Shown here one piece after another: positions 25,592 through 37,800 of a stretch of 64,000 bases of DNA (position 1 is its first letter; each line of letters begins with the position of its first letter). Made by a program: the position numbers and the translations under genes. Source of the DNA: Chlorocebus sabaeus (Eukaryota > Chordata > Mammalia > Primates > Cercopithecidae). Under the pieces are notes generated by a model, which made no database searches, was not told where the DNA came from, and saw nothing but the letters and a program-made list of their open reading frames with translations. The stretch covers positions 74,767,236 to 74,831,235 of the forward strand of contig NC_132913.1 of NCBI RefSeq assembly GCF_047675955.1, read 5' to 3'.

Positions 25592-28500
25592 AATATTTTC
25601 AAGTATTTTATATCTAGTAACACTGATAGGTTTCTGCTTTATTTTAGGGAAAGTTGGGACAGGAAAGCAGCACTGTTGAAAACCAGGATTGCTTCCAAAA
25701 ATATGCTATACTTTTTAGACATTTTCTTTATTTAATTCTGTGGAGATTTTATTTCCACTTTTTAGGTGAGGGGATGGAATCTTAGTAGTTAACTGGAAAT
25801 TGGTAGAATGAAACTTGACACTCTAGGTGTTGCGTTATTGAATGTGTCTTCCTTCTTTACAGCATGTTACCATCAATTTTTCATTATTTGAAAAATATCT
25901 AATTTGGTAAACTATTTCACATATTTTGGAAGATAATTATATAAACTATATGCCAAATTGTATGGGTTATTGGGTCTTCAGTTAGATAATTCCACATTGA
26001 GAAAAAGAAAATAGTGAACATTAGCAAAATAGAAAAACATAATAGTTTTCAGCAAGTTCACATTAAAACATTAACAACTATTAGTCACTTTTCTATTTTT
26101 AATTCTGATGTCTATTCAGATCATACATTTCCACTATTATTCACATAGGAATAATGATGTAGGTTCTGAATATTTGGGAGGATGACACAAGCAATAGTGA
26201 TGATCATTTTATAAACTTTTAAAACTTCTTAGAAACATAAGACATATGCAAATATTTTAAGATGAGTTTTATATAAATTTATAAATAAAAAGAACAATTT
26301 ACTGATTTTTGCCCTTTTAAAATCCATGTTAGAAAAATTTTCATATTAAAAATCTGTTAGCACTTCTTAGACAATTATGTCAAAAACAAACTATTAAAAA
26401 ATTAAAAGTTATCTAATTCATATTTTTACCTATCCCTTAATTGATCTTGTTAAAAGTACAACTACATCATATTTATGTTCATTTCTCATTTTATAGGATT
26501 ACCTTCGTAGACAAAACTTACCTCAAATTTTCCTACTTTGACTTGTAATTGCCTAGCTTATTTGAATAACTGTTATTACAGCTCAGAGACTGTATTCTAA
26601 ACCATTGAAATATTAAATAGTAAATTGTATATACCAAATGGTACCATTTTATTGAATCTTTACAATGTAGTACTGTACTAAGCCCTCTTGTATGTATGAT
26701 CTCATTTACCCTCACAATCATTTTACAGACAAAGCAAGAGGATTAATGATATGAAGTCCTATTGAATTCAAATCTAAGTTGTTTTGAATCCAAACCCTGT
26801 GTTCTTCATCATTATATTTGATGTGGCATTAGACTTTTCTCCAACTATAGTCTTTAAATAGTCTTCCTGTGCATCTGCCAGTTTATTAACAACCAGTGGA
26901 GATGAGAGAAACTGTGGAATGCAGTGGTTTTAAATATTTTCTCCCTAATTAAATGATTGTGTGTGTGTGTGTGTATGTAGCTTGTGAAGAAGGAAAATGG
27001 TTAATAAAGAATATGTAAAGAGATAAATAAGAAATTTCCTAACATATACAGTCATTAGCTTTAGAATTTTAAATACTTTCTCATTGAACAGTGGCAGATA
27101 TTTTCAATAAAAAATGGTAATTGTTTATTTCTTCGTCTCTGGAGTAACAATTTCTTGGCAAGATGGATCATTTAGGTAGCTCACAGCTGTTCACATCTTG
27201 AAACTCTGGAAATTTCCCTAGAGTGATTTACAAATTTTGTGGAACATTCTGTTGAGAGTGGGGAATATGTTTTAAAAAAAAAAAGACTATTGGAAAGTCA
27301 AAGTTCTTGCTTTCTGATTCCAAAAACTGACTAACAAGAAGGAAGTAGTAGTTTCCTCTGGCTTCTAATTTGAGAGCACCTGCAGCTTAGAAAAAGAGTT
27401 CAATAAATTAGAATTATGCCCCTTGTGCAAATACAGATTAAATATGGATTAAGTCCCTAAAGACACTCAAGTTCATAATTGAGTTGGCTGATTTTATCTT
27501 ATAATGAAAAAGAATAGCAAATCATCAGTAACGTTGACAGGAATGAGTTGATTTTGGCTACAATTAGGATTTGTCTAAAACTTATTAGAATAAATTGTTG
27601 ATTGACATAAAACATTTTGGTACTAGAAACATCTAATTCTAGTTAATTATTCTTAATTAAATTTGGCTTGCTTTTTTAGAATAATTAAGAGACTAAACGG
27701 TCTAAAAATTATGTCAAAACTTCTCATGAGCTTGAAACGCCTTGATGAGTTTGTATAAATCAGATCCACATATATTATTTTCCCTACTATATATATAATA
27801 TTGAGAAAGAAAAAGTTAATGGATTCAGAAAATGTTTTTTGATTATAAAACCCATTATTAAGGCATTCAGGAAATCCCGCAGTATGTGGGACGTCCTGTA
27901 AAGTAATTACTTGGAAGCTTCTCATAAAATCTTTTGATGTTTGGGAATTAATCAGACACTGAAAAAGGAAATTGTAGGTATAGTCAGTTTGAAGATGTCA
28001 AGCTCCATCAGGATAGGCTATTTTTGAAGAATATAGAAGTCTACTGTATATAACAACCTTATGCTAGGGGGGTTATGGATATTGCTAACAGTAGAATCTG
28101 GCCAATGTTGATTTTTGTTTTTTAATCACAGAACATTGCTCCATTCTTTTTGGCTTAACATATGTCGGTATCAGATACTTTTAAATAGAGGGTATTGCCA
28201 TAAAAATCTTAAAATTACCCAAACCAAAAAACTTGTTTATACAGCCAGTCTAGTCCAAACATTCATTCTAAATATAAGTAAATATGGGGCCAGAGAAATT
28301 AGACGGTCAAAAAAATTCATCCACTAGGTTAGTATTGGTACTAGAAACAGTATCTCTTAGTTTATATTCTAAAACTTTTTCCCAAAGCCTCTTTCCCATC
28401 TTTCAGCAAAGCACTACACACACATAATTGAAAGATCAGTTAGTACAGACAGACTTCAAGCAAGTAAATAGCCATTTGTCATCCCTCAGACTTCTACATT

Positions 28501-29198
28501 CAACTGTCTTGTGGCTTCCATTACTGTCATTGAAATGTACAATTCCTTTTTATTTCTATTTCTTTGTATGTGACTTATCCCTCCACAGTCTCCTGTCCCT
28601 AGGACTTTTCTCTTCATTGCTAGTATTTGAAATTTCATGTGTGTGCAGAGGGGGTATGTTAGGTGGTTACCCTTTGTTGGGTACAATACACAATTTCAGT
28701 GAAGGGAATCTCCGTTATTCTTTTTCTGTAAGATGTCTCTCCCCTCTATTTATCTCTGCTATTTTCCAGATCCTTTTGACACTTCAAGGTAGGGCACCTG
28801 AACTAATTGTGAAATTTTACTTTTTCTATCTTCTTTTCCATTCTTATGACTTCTTCTTTCCATAGCTTAGAGATTTTTTTTTAACTTTCTCTTCCATTAT
28901 TTTTTTGATTTTAAAAAACGTTTATTTCATTTTAATTACGAAGAGTTTCTTTCTTATAATCTAGTGTTATCATTGGCTTATTTCTTTGTGAATACTAATT
29001 ATAGAAGTTACAATAATTAGGAAAAAATTTAGCTCCATTTACGTACTTCAATAACATATTTGAATTTTCAATATAGGATTTTTTTTATCTAAAAGTCTTA
29101 AAAATCATCTTTTGTGGGATTTACTGTTGGGCACATTAGGGTTCCTGTTCCATTGTGGCTAGTACATTTTCCCTAGTGTACAGAAATGCTATTGATTT
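25592..29198. other. Intergenic, mostly unassigned
   Basis: AT-rich DNA between the Tigger and the LTR, holding a MIR copy (26630-26815) and a short GT run (26960-26976). The 145-residue frame at 28428-28865 is pyrimidine-rich with no domain signature, so I do not call it a gene. Confidence 0.45.
26630..26815 (+). repeat. MIR element
   Basis: Sense MIR: actgtactaagccctc, atgatctcatttaccctcac, attttacagacaaag, then a block matching the 3' part (gaatccaaaccctgtgttctt). Order and spacing fit the MIR consensus. Confidence 0.7.
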
Positions 29199-30067
29199 TG
29201 ATACAGGAGTGCTGGGAAGGGAAGAGCATGGTCCCTTTAAATGATACCCAACGGGAGACAGTGCTGGGTTGAGCAAGGCCGGTCCCTGGCTAGGGCTTCA
29301 CCCTCCAACTTGTGCCCACGAACCTAGGTGAGGACAGGCACTCCTGCCTTTGCTCCCAAATGTTGCATTTTCTAAAACCACCCTGGCCCACCACGCCCCC
29401 ATCCTAGGCCTATAAAAACTGAGACCCTAGCGGGCAGATACACAAGCTTCTGGACGTTCAGAGGAGGGGATCAGCGGAAGAAGACACAAGCAGCTGGACA
29501 TCGACAGGACATCAGGCGAGCATGCCGGTGGAAGAGCACATGACAGACACTGGCAGGACAGCAGGCCATTGACTGGAGGAATGATGTGGAGTTTGGCAGT
29601 TTGGCGAGATCAGGAGGAGAAGAGCACGGGCCGCTAAGCAGCCGGACCCCTGGTCCATCTCCCGTCTGGCTCCCACATCTGCTGAGAACTACTTCTACTC
29701 AATAAAACCTTGGACTCATTCTCCAAGCCCGCGCGTGATCTGATTCTTCCAGTATACGAAGGCAAGAAACCCTGGAATACAGAAATGCTTCCGTCCTTGT
29801 GATAGGTAAGGAGGGTTATGAGCTGGTTAACACAAGCCTACAGACGGCAAAACTAAAAGAGCAGAACTAAAAGAGCATCCTGTAACACACGCCCACTGGG
29901 GCTTCAGGAGCTCTGAACATCCACCCCTAGTCACTGCCGTGGGGTTGGAGCCCCATGGCCTGCTTGTCTGTATGCTCTCATAGAGGTTTGCGCAGCCGGG
30001 CACTGAAGAAGCAAGCCCCTCACCCGTCACATGCCCCTATCCGGACAAGGGTACTTTTCTTGTTTCA
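29199..30067 (+). repeat. Solo ERV1-type LTR, plus orientation
   Basis: GC-richer island of about 870 bp with LTR anatomy: TG at 29199, TATAAAA at 29411-29417, AATAAA at 29701-29706 followed by a U5-like region, and a terminal TTTCA at 30067. Flanks attt and gttt are an imperfect 4-bp target duplication. No internal retroviral sequence is attached on either side, so it is a solo LTR left by recombination. I recognise the class (gammaretrovirus-like, HERV) but cannot name the subfamily with confidence. The minus-strand frame at 29827-30030 is incidental. Confidence 0.7.
29411..29417 (+). promoter_or_regulatory. LTR TATA box
   Basis: TATAAAA in the U3 part of the LTR, about 290 bp before its polyadenylation signal. 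Initiation would be expected near 29436-29445 on the plus strand, which is antisense to TFPI. Confidence 0.55.
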
Positions 30068-31279
30068 GTTTCGTATGTTGAACTTTCAAATAGCAATCTT
30101 GCTAAACTCCAGTATTATTTAATTTTAATTGTTATGCTTCAGATTATCTTGAATTTTCAATTATGATAAGCATATTATATAACTAAAATATAATGTAATA
30201 TTTATATCTAATTTCTGTTCCTTGCGTTTTGCGTTAGTTACAAATTAAGATTGCTTGAATATGTTGTATAGCACAGATAGTGAACTTTAGTGGAAATGTT
30301 CTTAAAATTTTAACACTTAGCATCATGTTATTGCATGTTTTTAGTTGCTATCCATCCTCATATTATCATCTCTTTTTTAGTTTGCTAAAAGTTTTAATCA
30401 TGAAACAAGCATTAACTTTCATTAAATGATTTGTCTTTCTCTATTAATGATAACAATTTAGCTTATACATGTTAGTATTTTTATTATATTAAACAATAAT
30501 TAAATTTGAAATATTTTACATTTACTAAAAATTATTAGTATTACTAGTTTTTCCTTTTGTCTTAGATTCCAGTATGACGTGGTTATTGATCCTGTCTTTT
30601 TAAAAATTCTGATATTTTATTTATCATGGATGTTTGCTGTAATTTTAATTTTTTAAACATGTTGCATTACCATATTATTTATCTTGGTTACTGAGATTTT
30701 TTAATGTTCCCTTAAATGTTGTGCCTGAAGAGATTACCTCATTTGCCTTACTCCAGTCCCAGCCCTGCTAGTCAGATTACAAGTTTCAGATAGTGTTTAC
30801 ACCAGAAAGATATTTAGGAGTGGACTTGTGAATCAACGTTGTTCAATCAGTCATATTTCTCTAAACATGATGTTAGCTTCAAGGGTGACCTAAGACATTT
30901 GGGTCAATGAGCGTGAAGCCAGGACTTTAACTCAATTATTTGAGGTAGGATAATCCACAGTTTTTTAGAAGACTTTACCCTGAAAATATGTGCACCTTAA
31001 ATTCTGAAAGTCATATTGAAACCTTGTGCAACTAGAAAACAAAAGCAAAATATACTGGGCAGCAGAATCATGAGCCAAAGATAGGCTGAGTTTTATTGGC
31101 CTAATATGCTACCCTGAATCTATCTATACTCAAGTCAAATTCCTCTGGTCTTTTCAGTTTTGTGATTCAAATATATCTGTTTTATTTCAAACTGATTGGG
31201 CTAGAAATTTTATAATCTGTGGCTAAATTGATGAGGAAATTATATTCATTGTCCTAATGCTCCATTTTATTATAAGATT

Positions 31280-31336
<57 letters not shown>

Positions 31337-31874
31337 TTTCCTGATACAATAAATTACCATGCACCTACTATCTAAATCTTTCTTATATTTATAAGTACTC
31401 TGAGTAATTCTAACCAAGAAACTAGCTATGTGGTTGAAAGTAGTTCAGAAACTGGACCTGCAGGACCAACAAAAGCAAGGTTTTCTGTTCTACCTAGCAA
31501 AATGTGGGGAAAGTGATTAAAGTACATCCCAGCCAAAGTCCCTGAGAAAACACTTAAAGTCAGAAGTTGGAAACACTAAATAAAAATGCTAATTTGCTAA
31601 AAACCAGATAAGAGGAGGAGCAGCTGATGGAAGAATCAACAAAAGACCTAAATAGTTAGCTAGTTTAGTGTCATTGTCTTTTTTCTTCCGGTATAGAGAT
31701 GGGCTAGGCTAAATACAATAGTCAGGGTAAGAAGTTATGAAATGTATAGTTATATAACATATATTTAAATATACATATCTATATTTGTACAATTATATAT
31801 GAAATGAGTGATGAAAATACATATGTAGCAGAGTAAATTTAAAATGTATAGATTGTTAGGACATAGTGTACTAA
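30068..31874. other. Intergenic between LTR and TFPI 3' end
   Basis: AT-rich with one (CT)n run. No gene recognised. A moderately complex block at 30720-31100 could be an old repeat I cannot name. Confidence 0.45.
31283..31336. repeat. (CT)n microsatellite
   Basis: Near-perfect CT dinucleotide run with one gt interruption, followed by a cctg transition. It produces the arginine/glutamate-rich minus-strand frame seen here, which is not a gene. Confidence 0.95.
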
Positions 31875-31880
31875 TTTATT
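31875..31880 (-). terminator. TFPI: Candidate distal polyadenylation signal of TFPI-alpha
   Basis: AATAAA on the minus strand, about 2.8 kb after the alpha stop codon. The canonical TTTATT on the plus strand is otherwise scarce in 31.9-34.7 kb. The resulting length fits the long (about 4 kb) TFPI mRNA I remember, and the distance to CALCRL exon 1 (about 16 kb) fits the human layout. The shorter 1.4-kb message would need a proximal, non-canonical signal that I could not identify. Confidence 0.5.
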
Positions 31881-34696
31881 TGACAAATAAATTATATGGA
31901 TGAGTACTTGTAATTAAAAGGCAACTATTAACAATTCCAATTAAAGGAAATAAAAGCAGAGTGTGGGAACAATTTTTTTTGATCTTAAGATTCTGTACCT
32001 TTATGATAACTAATGAGCATTGAATTCTTTTTTATGTACTAAAACCGTTGCGAGTCCAACAGCCAAGTTTCATTATTCAGAATAATATATTTTACTTCTT
32101 ATAATGTAAAAAATATAATCATTTGAGTGGTTTTCAGCATGATCTGTTAATTTTGAATACACAGAATGAACAAAGCAGGTAAATATATGTATATGCTGAA
32201 TAATATAATTCCATATACAATTCACAGTTAAATGCATTTGATTGTGGAAAACAAAGGAAGACAATACCATAAAGGTCTTATTTCAAAACATAGTAAAAAT
32301 AACGTTCACATGCATTAAACATTTCAAGCCATCTCAGTACATGTCTTTCTTGAGTAAGTAGTGAACCAATGGACCAGTGGTTATTGTTGGAGAAAACAAT
32401 TACGCAACTCACAGATGCGCTATTTATACAATCTTAGTGACTATCCATCCACCACTTCACCCAAGCAGACTTTCCCACTTATTTGAAGCTATTGCTATCT
32501 ATAAATAAACGGCAACAGGAAATGTTTCACAAGGGCCTTTGATTTCCAAAACTCTCAAATTCCACAGCAAAGACTCACTTTAAGGCAATTATTTATGTAC
32601 TGAACATTTGAATCAAGATGTAATATTTTCCTTAAGTGAAAAAAGCTGATACTATTTTGTAATGATAAAATTTGTATACCACAGTAGAAAAGGATTTGTA
32701 ATTATATGTTAGTACTTTTGATATTCCATATTGAAACACAGTAAGTCTGTAGCTGGCATCAGCTGTACCCTGACTTCACATGAATGGCCTGGAGGGGATC
32801 ATATTTTTCAACAGGAAATCAGTGTGAATTAGCTGAGTAATTAACATTCAGTGTACAGTGAGCATTCTTAACTAAATCAAAGTAGTCATGAAAGAAAGTA
32901 CTGTAGGTAAACCCAAAAATATACATCAAAGTTAAATGGTGAGGTTGAAGGTTGTAGTTAAGTACCAACCAGTGTGAGTTCTGGGAGCATTTTGAAAGGG
33001 TGGAGGAATGTACTAAATTTCTGAGGAATTAATACTGATGGGAAGGATTCAGTAAAGAGTAAAAATGGGGGCATTGTGGTTTATATCTGTAATCCAGCAC
33101 TTTGCGAGGCTGGGGCTGGAAGATTGCTTGAGTCCAGGTGTTCAAGACAAGCCTGGGTAACATGGGGAAACTCATCTCTACAAAAATTACATAAATTAGC
33201 TGGTGTGGTGGCCTGCACCTGTAGTCCCAGCTAGGTGGGAGGTTTCAGTGACCCGTGATTGCACCACTGCACTCCAGCCTGGGTGACAGAGTGGGACCCT
33301 GTCTAAGAAAACATAACAAAACAAAAGGAAAAAAAAAAAAAGTAAAGAAAAAAGCCTAGGGATTGGGTGAATTTTTTTGAAAAAAAAAAAAAAGCATAAG
33401 GATTTGGAGACTGTTTAGATGTGGTATATGAGGGAAAACAAGAAATCTAAACTGAGTTCAAAATTTCAATCCTGAAGAACAGGCAGAATTATACTATCAT
33501 TGTTAGTGAGAAGTCTTGAATCTATACTAGATGAATGAAGTGGTTGTTTCTCAATCAGTTCCGATTCAAATGTCAAATTTGAGGTGAACACTACAGAAAC
33601 TGACATGTCTTGGAGGTTGTTGAGGTTGTTGAGATACCAGACTGCACATGGCTCAGCAATAAATGAAAGATATAGGTCTGGATATAGTGAATTAACTCCA
33701 GTGAAATATTAAATCCCCAAGAGTGACTAGCACATGAATTTTCTAGTAGACTCTTCCTTGCTGATAATTTTCTCTTCAACAGAAATAACCTACTTTTTTA
33801 AAGCATGAATTGTTAGTTGCATTGTGTGCAAATCCTAATGATAACGGAATAGATTTCAAAAGGTTTAAATATTTTTGTTATTTTTAGTAAGAGAAAATAT
33901 TGGGAAGCAGAGTATTAGGAAGTACATATAAATAATGCCCTTTCGATTGCCATCAAACTTATTGTTTCCATAAAGTTTCTCCTTATCATGAGTTGTATTT
34001 GATACACAATTATTCAATCATCTTGACTGATAGAATGGGCTATGGTCAAACAAAAAAAAAGTGAAACCAATCCAAATCAGGCAGGCACATGATGCAGAGT
34101 TGACTGTTCAAAGACAATTTAGCTCAGTATTGATGGAAGTACTGGTTAGTACAAAAGGAGAAAAGCTATGTCTAAGGAAGGAAGCACATAATAGAATTCT
34201 GTTATTACCAGTCTTTTCATATACACAATTGAATAATCTTTATCAGAAGCAGGTGTTTGTCACCATTTTATATGTGAAACTCAAGAAGTTCTTGATTTTT
34301 TGAGAGCTATATTCCTTAATCTGCTTACAGACTCCAAAGGAGATAATCATTTACATGATTGTATCCTCAAACAAATGGTCACCAAATGGAAACAAAGGAC
34401 TGATTTGATGTAGCCAGTAGTATGATAATCTGTAGTAAAATGCAAATACAGAAGGATCCAGAGAATAAGTAATTTCCCAGTAGCCAGTTGATAAATTACA
34501 GACATAGAATAAGCAATTTAACAAGATTAGAAAAGCAGCTCTGATACAAATGTGTTGATAACAAGTACAATAAGCATAGAAAATTTAAAGAACATATTAA
34601 TTAAAAGCATTTTAGTAGAAGAAAAAATAGAAAATCATAGCGAAACATTTTGTATAAAATATTTAGTAGAATTAATGTTATATTGCTATAACGAAT
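31881..34696 (-). other. TFPI: TFPI-alpha 3' UTR
   Basis: Non-coding AU-rich sequence after the TGA at 34697-34699. It contains an AluJ on the opposite strand at about 33066-33345 and A-runs at 33330-33395. Extent depends on the distal signal above. Confidence 0.55.
33066..33345 (+). repeat. AluJ in the TFPI 3' UTR (antisense to the gene)
   Basis: Degenerate sense Alu: tttatatctgtaatccagc, ttgcttgagtccaggtgttc, ggcctgcacctgtagtccc, gcaccactgcactccagcc. The second arm is shortened between ctaggtgggagg and tttcagtgacc. If the long 3' UTR is used, the mRNA carries an inverted Alu. Confidence 0.8.
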
Positions 34697-34803
34697 TCAC
34701 ATATTTTTAACAAAAACTTCTTCATATGCTATTTTCACTCTCTGCTTCTTTCTTTTTCTTTTGGTTTTAATTAGGCCTCCTTTTGATATTCTTTGGATGA
34801 AAC
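34697..34803 (-). CDS. TFPI: TFPI exon 9 coding part: basic C-terminal tail
   Basis: Acceptor ATAG then GTTTCATCC; completes the glycine codon begun in the Kunitz-3 exon, encodes 34 residues and stops at TGA (34697-34699). The tail contains the cluster KTKRKRKKQRVK, the heparin/glycosaminoglycan and factor V binding segment of TFPI-alpha, and ends KNM. One change from remembered human: EEV instead of EEI before FVKN. Too short for an ordinary ORF scan. Confidence 0.97.
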
Positions 34804-37800
34804 CTATAAGAGGAAGAGGAATAAATTAATGTGTGATAAAATAACACAATGAAACATTTTATCTAAAATCCTCTCAAAGTATCTTTCCATATTTAAATCC
34901 AAAAGATGTTATTGATTTAAAAGCCTTTAATTTGTTCATGTATTCGTGTAGAACAATCTATTTTTAAGGAAGTTACTTTGCGTATATGAGTTGATAAAAA
35001 TGGATAAGCATGCCGTTCATTTTTATTATTCGTTCATCTTCTGTTACAAATCCATGCTTGCTTTATTTTTAAAAAGTAGACATGTGGCTGTATCTGGTTG
35101 ATTAAATTACAGGTAGTTTGTATTTGCATTTTTATACTCTTCTTAGTATTTTATAAACATGCATTACTTTTATATTCAGAAGACATTAATAAATATGTTA
35201 AAATTTTGTGTATTACAAGAAAACTTAAAGCCATTTTGGTATAGTCTTTTAAAGTGAATGCTTAGTATTTGAACATTAAAAGAATAAAATGTTTAATTTG
35301 GTTTAAATTGATTCTTTTCCTATGAGGACATTAAAGGAAATTACAGTTATATATCTAGCAATATTATCTAAATGCAATTGAAGAGGACATTTGTTAGCTA
35401 GATCATACTTTCTTATAATAAAGATAATTAATTTCATATTTAATAGATTATCATTTAAATTCAATTGCTATCTTAAACACTAGTCAATTAATGGGAAGAG
35501 TATCTTCTATACCTTTTTTACATGCCCTCAGACATTCTCTTTTAGAAGTAAAATTGTTTTCATTTCCCCCACATCCACTGTACTTAAATGGGCGGCATTT
35601 CCCAATGACTGAATTGTAGTAGAATCTGTTCTCATTGGCACGACACAATCCTCTGTCTGCTGGAGCGAGACACCATGAGGGACCGTGAAATTCTGAAAAC
35701 ATCAGGAAAACATGGTAAGCCATATGTGATAATGAATTTCAGGCTTTCATATTGTATGTTGTTTATAGATTAATGTTGTTGCATGTGTATGTAAAACAGT
35801 AATCTGAATGAATGAATAAAGGGATAGTTAATAAAATTGGTGCATTTCAATTCTACGAAAAGACTTAACAAGGCCCTGTGTCCACTATATTGAGATCTTT
35901 CTCCAATGAATTAAAAAAAATCTCATTTGCTAAAGAGAAGTGTTATGATTACTCTTTATATGAACAATTTGTACATAATAAAAATCACTCTTCAACAATG
36001 TAACTGCTGAAAATTTCTTGACACACACACACACACATTCATTTACATATCATTCGTTCACAAATATTTAGCTTTAAAAAATTCTAAAGAGCAAAGTTTT
36101 TATTTGTGATATAACAAAAACACTGAAGCTGAGGAAGTTACCTCTCTTGACTAAACACACGCTGAATGATGCAATACAATCACAGTTTAAAGTGGAGGAA
36201 TTCAGGAATAGCAAGCTTTAAGTTTCAAGGAATGAGTCCAGATGAGATGTTTGTCTCGGTAGCATTTTTTTTCTCATAAATTGAAGCTTAGTTCTAGATG
36301 AGTTAAATGTTTTTTGCAAAGGAAGCAATATCGCTAAAGCCAGTGAAATGAAACATTGATTTTGGATCAGACAGATAAGCTGGTTTGTCAATGGGATCAA
36401 TCAATGGTTTTCAAAAACACAAGAGTAAAATACAATTAGGGTAATGAAAGCAGCACTCATTTGCTAAATCAGAAGAGAAAATTAGTTTCAGCTCAACGTT
36501 AGTTTTTAGCTCTTTTGGAATTACTGTCAGTGAGGGGCACCTGGTGCTCTTCGGTAGCCCAGCTAAGCTGCTTGACGTTAATAAACCAGTAGTACAGGTA
36601 AGTTGTTGTATGGCAAGGAATCAATACAAGAAAACTTTAATGGCTTTGCCAAATGGTGAGATGTGATACAAGCAAATACAGATGAGGAGGATTTGCTAAA
36701 TGTCCAATACTAGCAGAAAATAGAACTTTGAGGAATCCAGTAGTTAATGAAGGTGAATAGATTGTGCCTTAAACAAGAAGCAGTCTTTTGGCAAATAAAC
36801 CCGAGATGAACAGACTGTAAAAGCAAAGAAAAGAAATAAAACAAAATGAGAAAAATGAGAAAAAATCTGAAATTGATATGAACATTTTTTACCACCTCCT
36901 GCCTTCTTGATATTTAAATAAGGACTAGAGTGTCTTCATATAGTAACTCAGGTAACAAAAAATATTCTGGGAAACATGAGACGGAATGAATACTGTGAGA
37001 ATAATTTATGAGAAGAAATTTGAGACAGGTGATATTCTTGTGCCAAACTATATATATATATACAGTTTATATATATATTTATATAGTTTATATAACATTT
37101 ATATATATATAAACTACATATACATATATACATATATATACAGTTAAGTCTTTGACTAGGTATATATGCAGTGATTTTAAGAAGACCTTCTAGGATTTGT
37201 AAAATGAAAATATCATTTTAAATCATACGTAGCCCTTTATGTTTTACCTTATCCTATGTGGGGATTATAGTGCATGATTTTTAAAATAATTTTTATTGTG
37301 TATGTGTGAGGTTTACAAAATGATGTTATGGGATATATATAGATACTAAAATAGTTGCTATAGCGAAGCAGATTAACATATCCATCTTCTCACAGTTACA
37401 TTTTTGTGTGTGTGACAAGAGTAGCTAAAGTCTACTTACATAACAAAAATCCCTAACACAATACTTTTTTACTAACTGTCGTCTTCATGTTGTACGTTAG
37501 ATCTCTAGGCTTATTTATCCTACATGCCTGTATTTTGTATCCTTTGACATGATGATATGCCATCATAAATCAAAGTTGAATGGTTAGAATGTGTGCTAGA
37601 CATTCTAGAAAATGTTGACATTTCCTGTCACTAAGAATCATTTATATTAGAGGAATTTTCTAGCAGTCTAGGAGAGTTATATTGTAATTGAGTTGTACTA
37701 TTGTACAAACTTTTCCAATGTGTTTGACGTGTATTATCATTCTTGCACAGTGTAGAATATAAAATGATTAATTGCCACCACTTTGAACTCATGAGCTTCC

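Noticed and set aside
28428..28865. 145-codon plus-strand frame
   Set aside because: Hydrophobic only because the DNA is pyrimidine-rich; no signal peptide pattern, domain or neighbouring gene structure.
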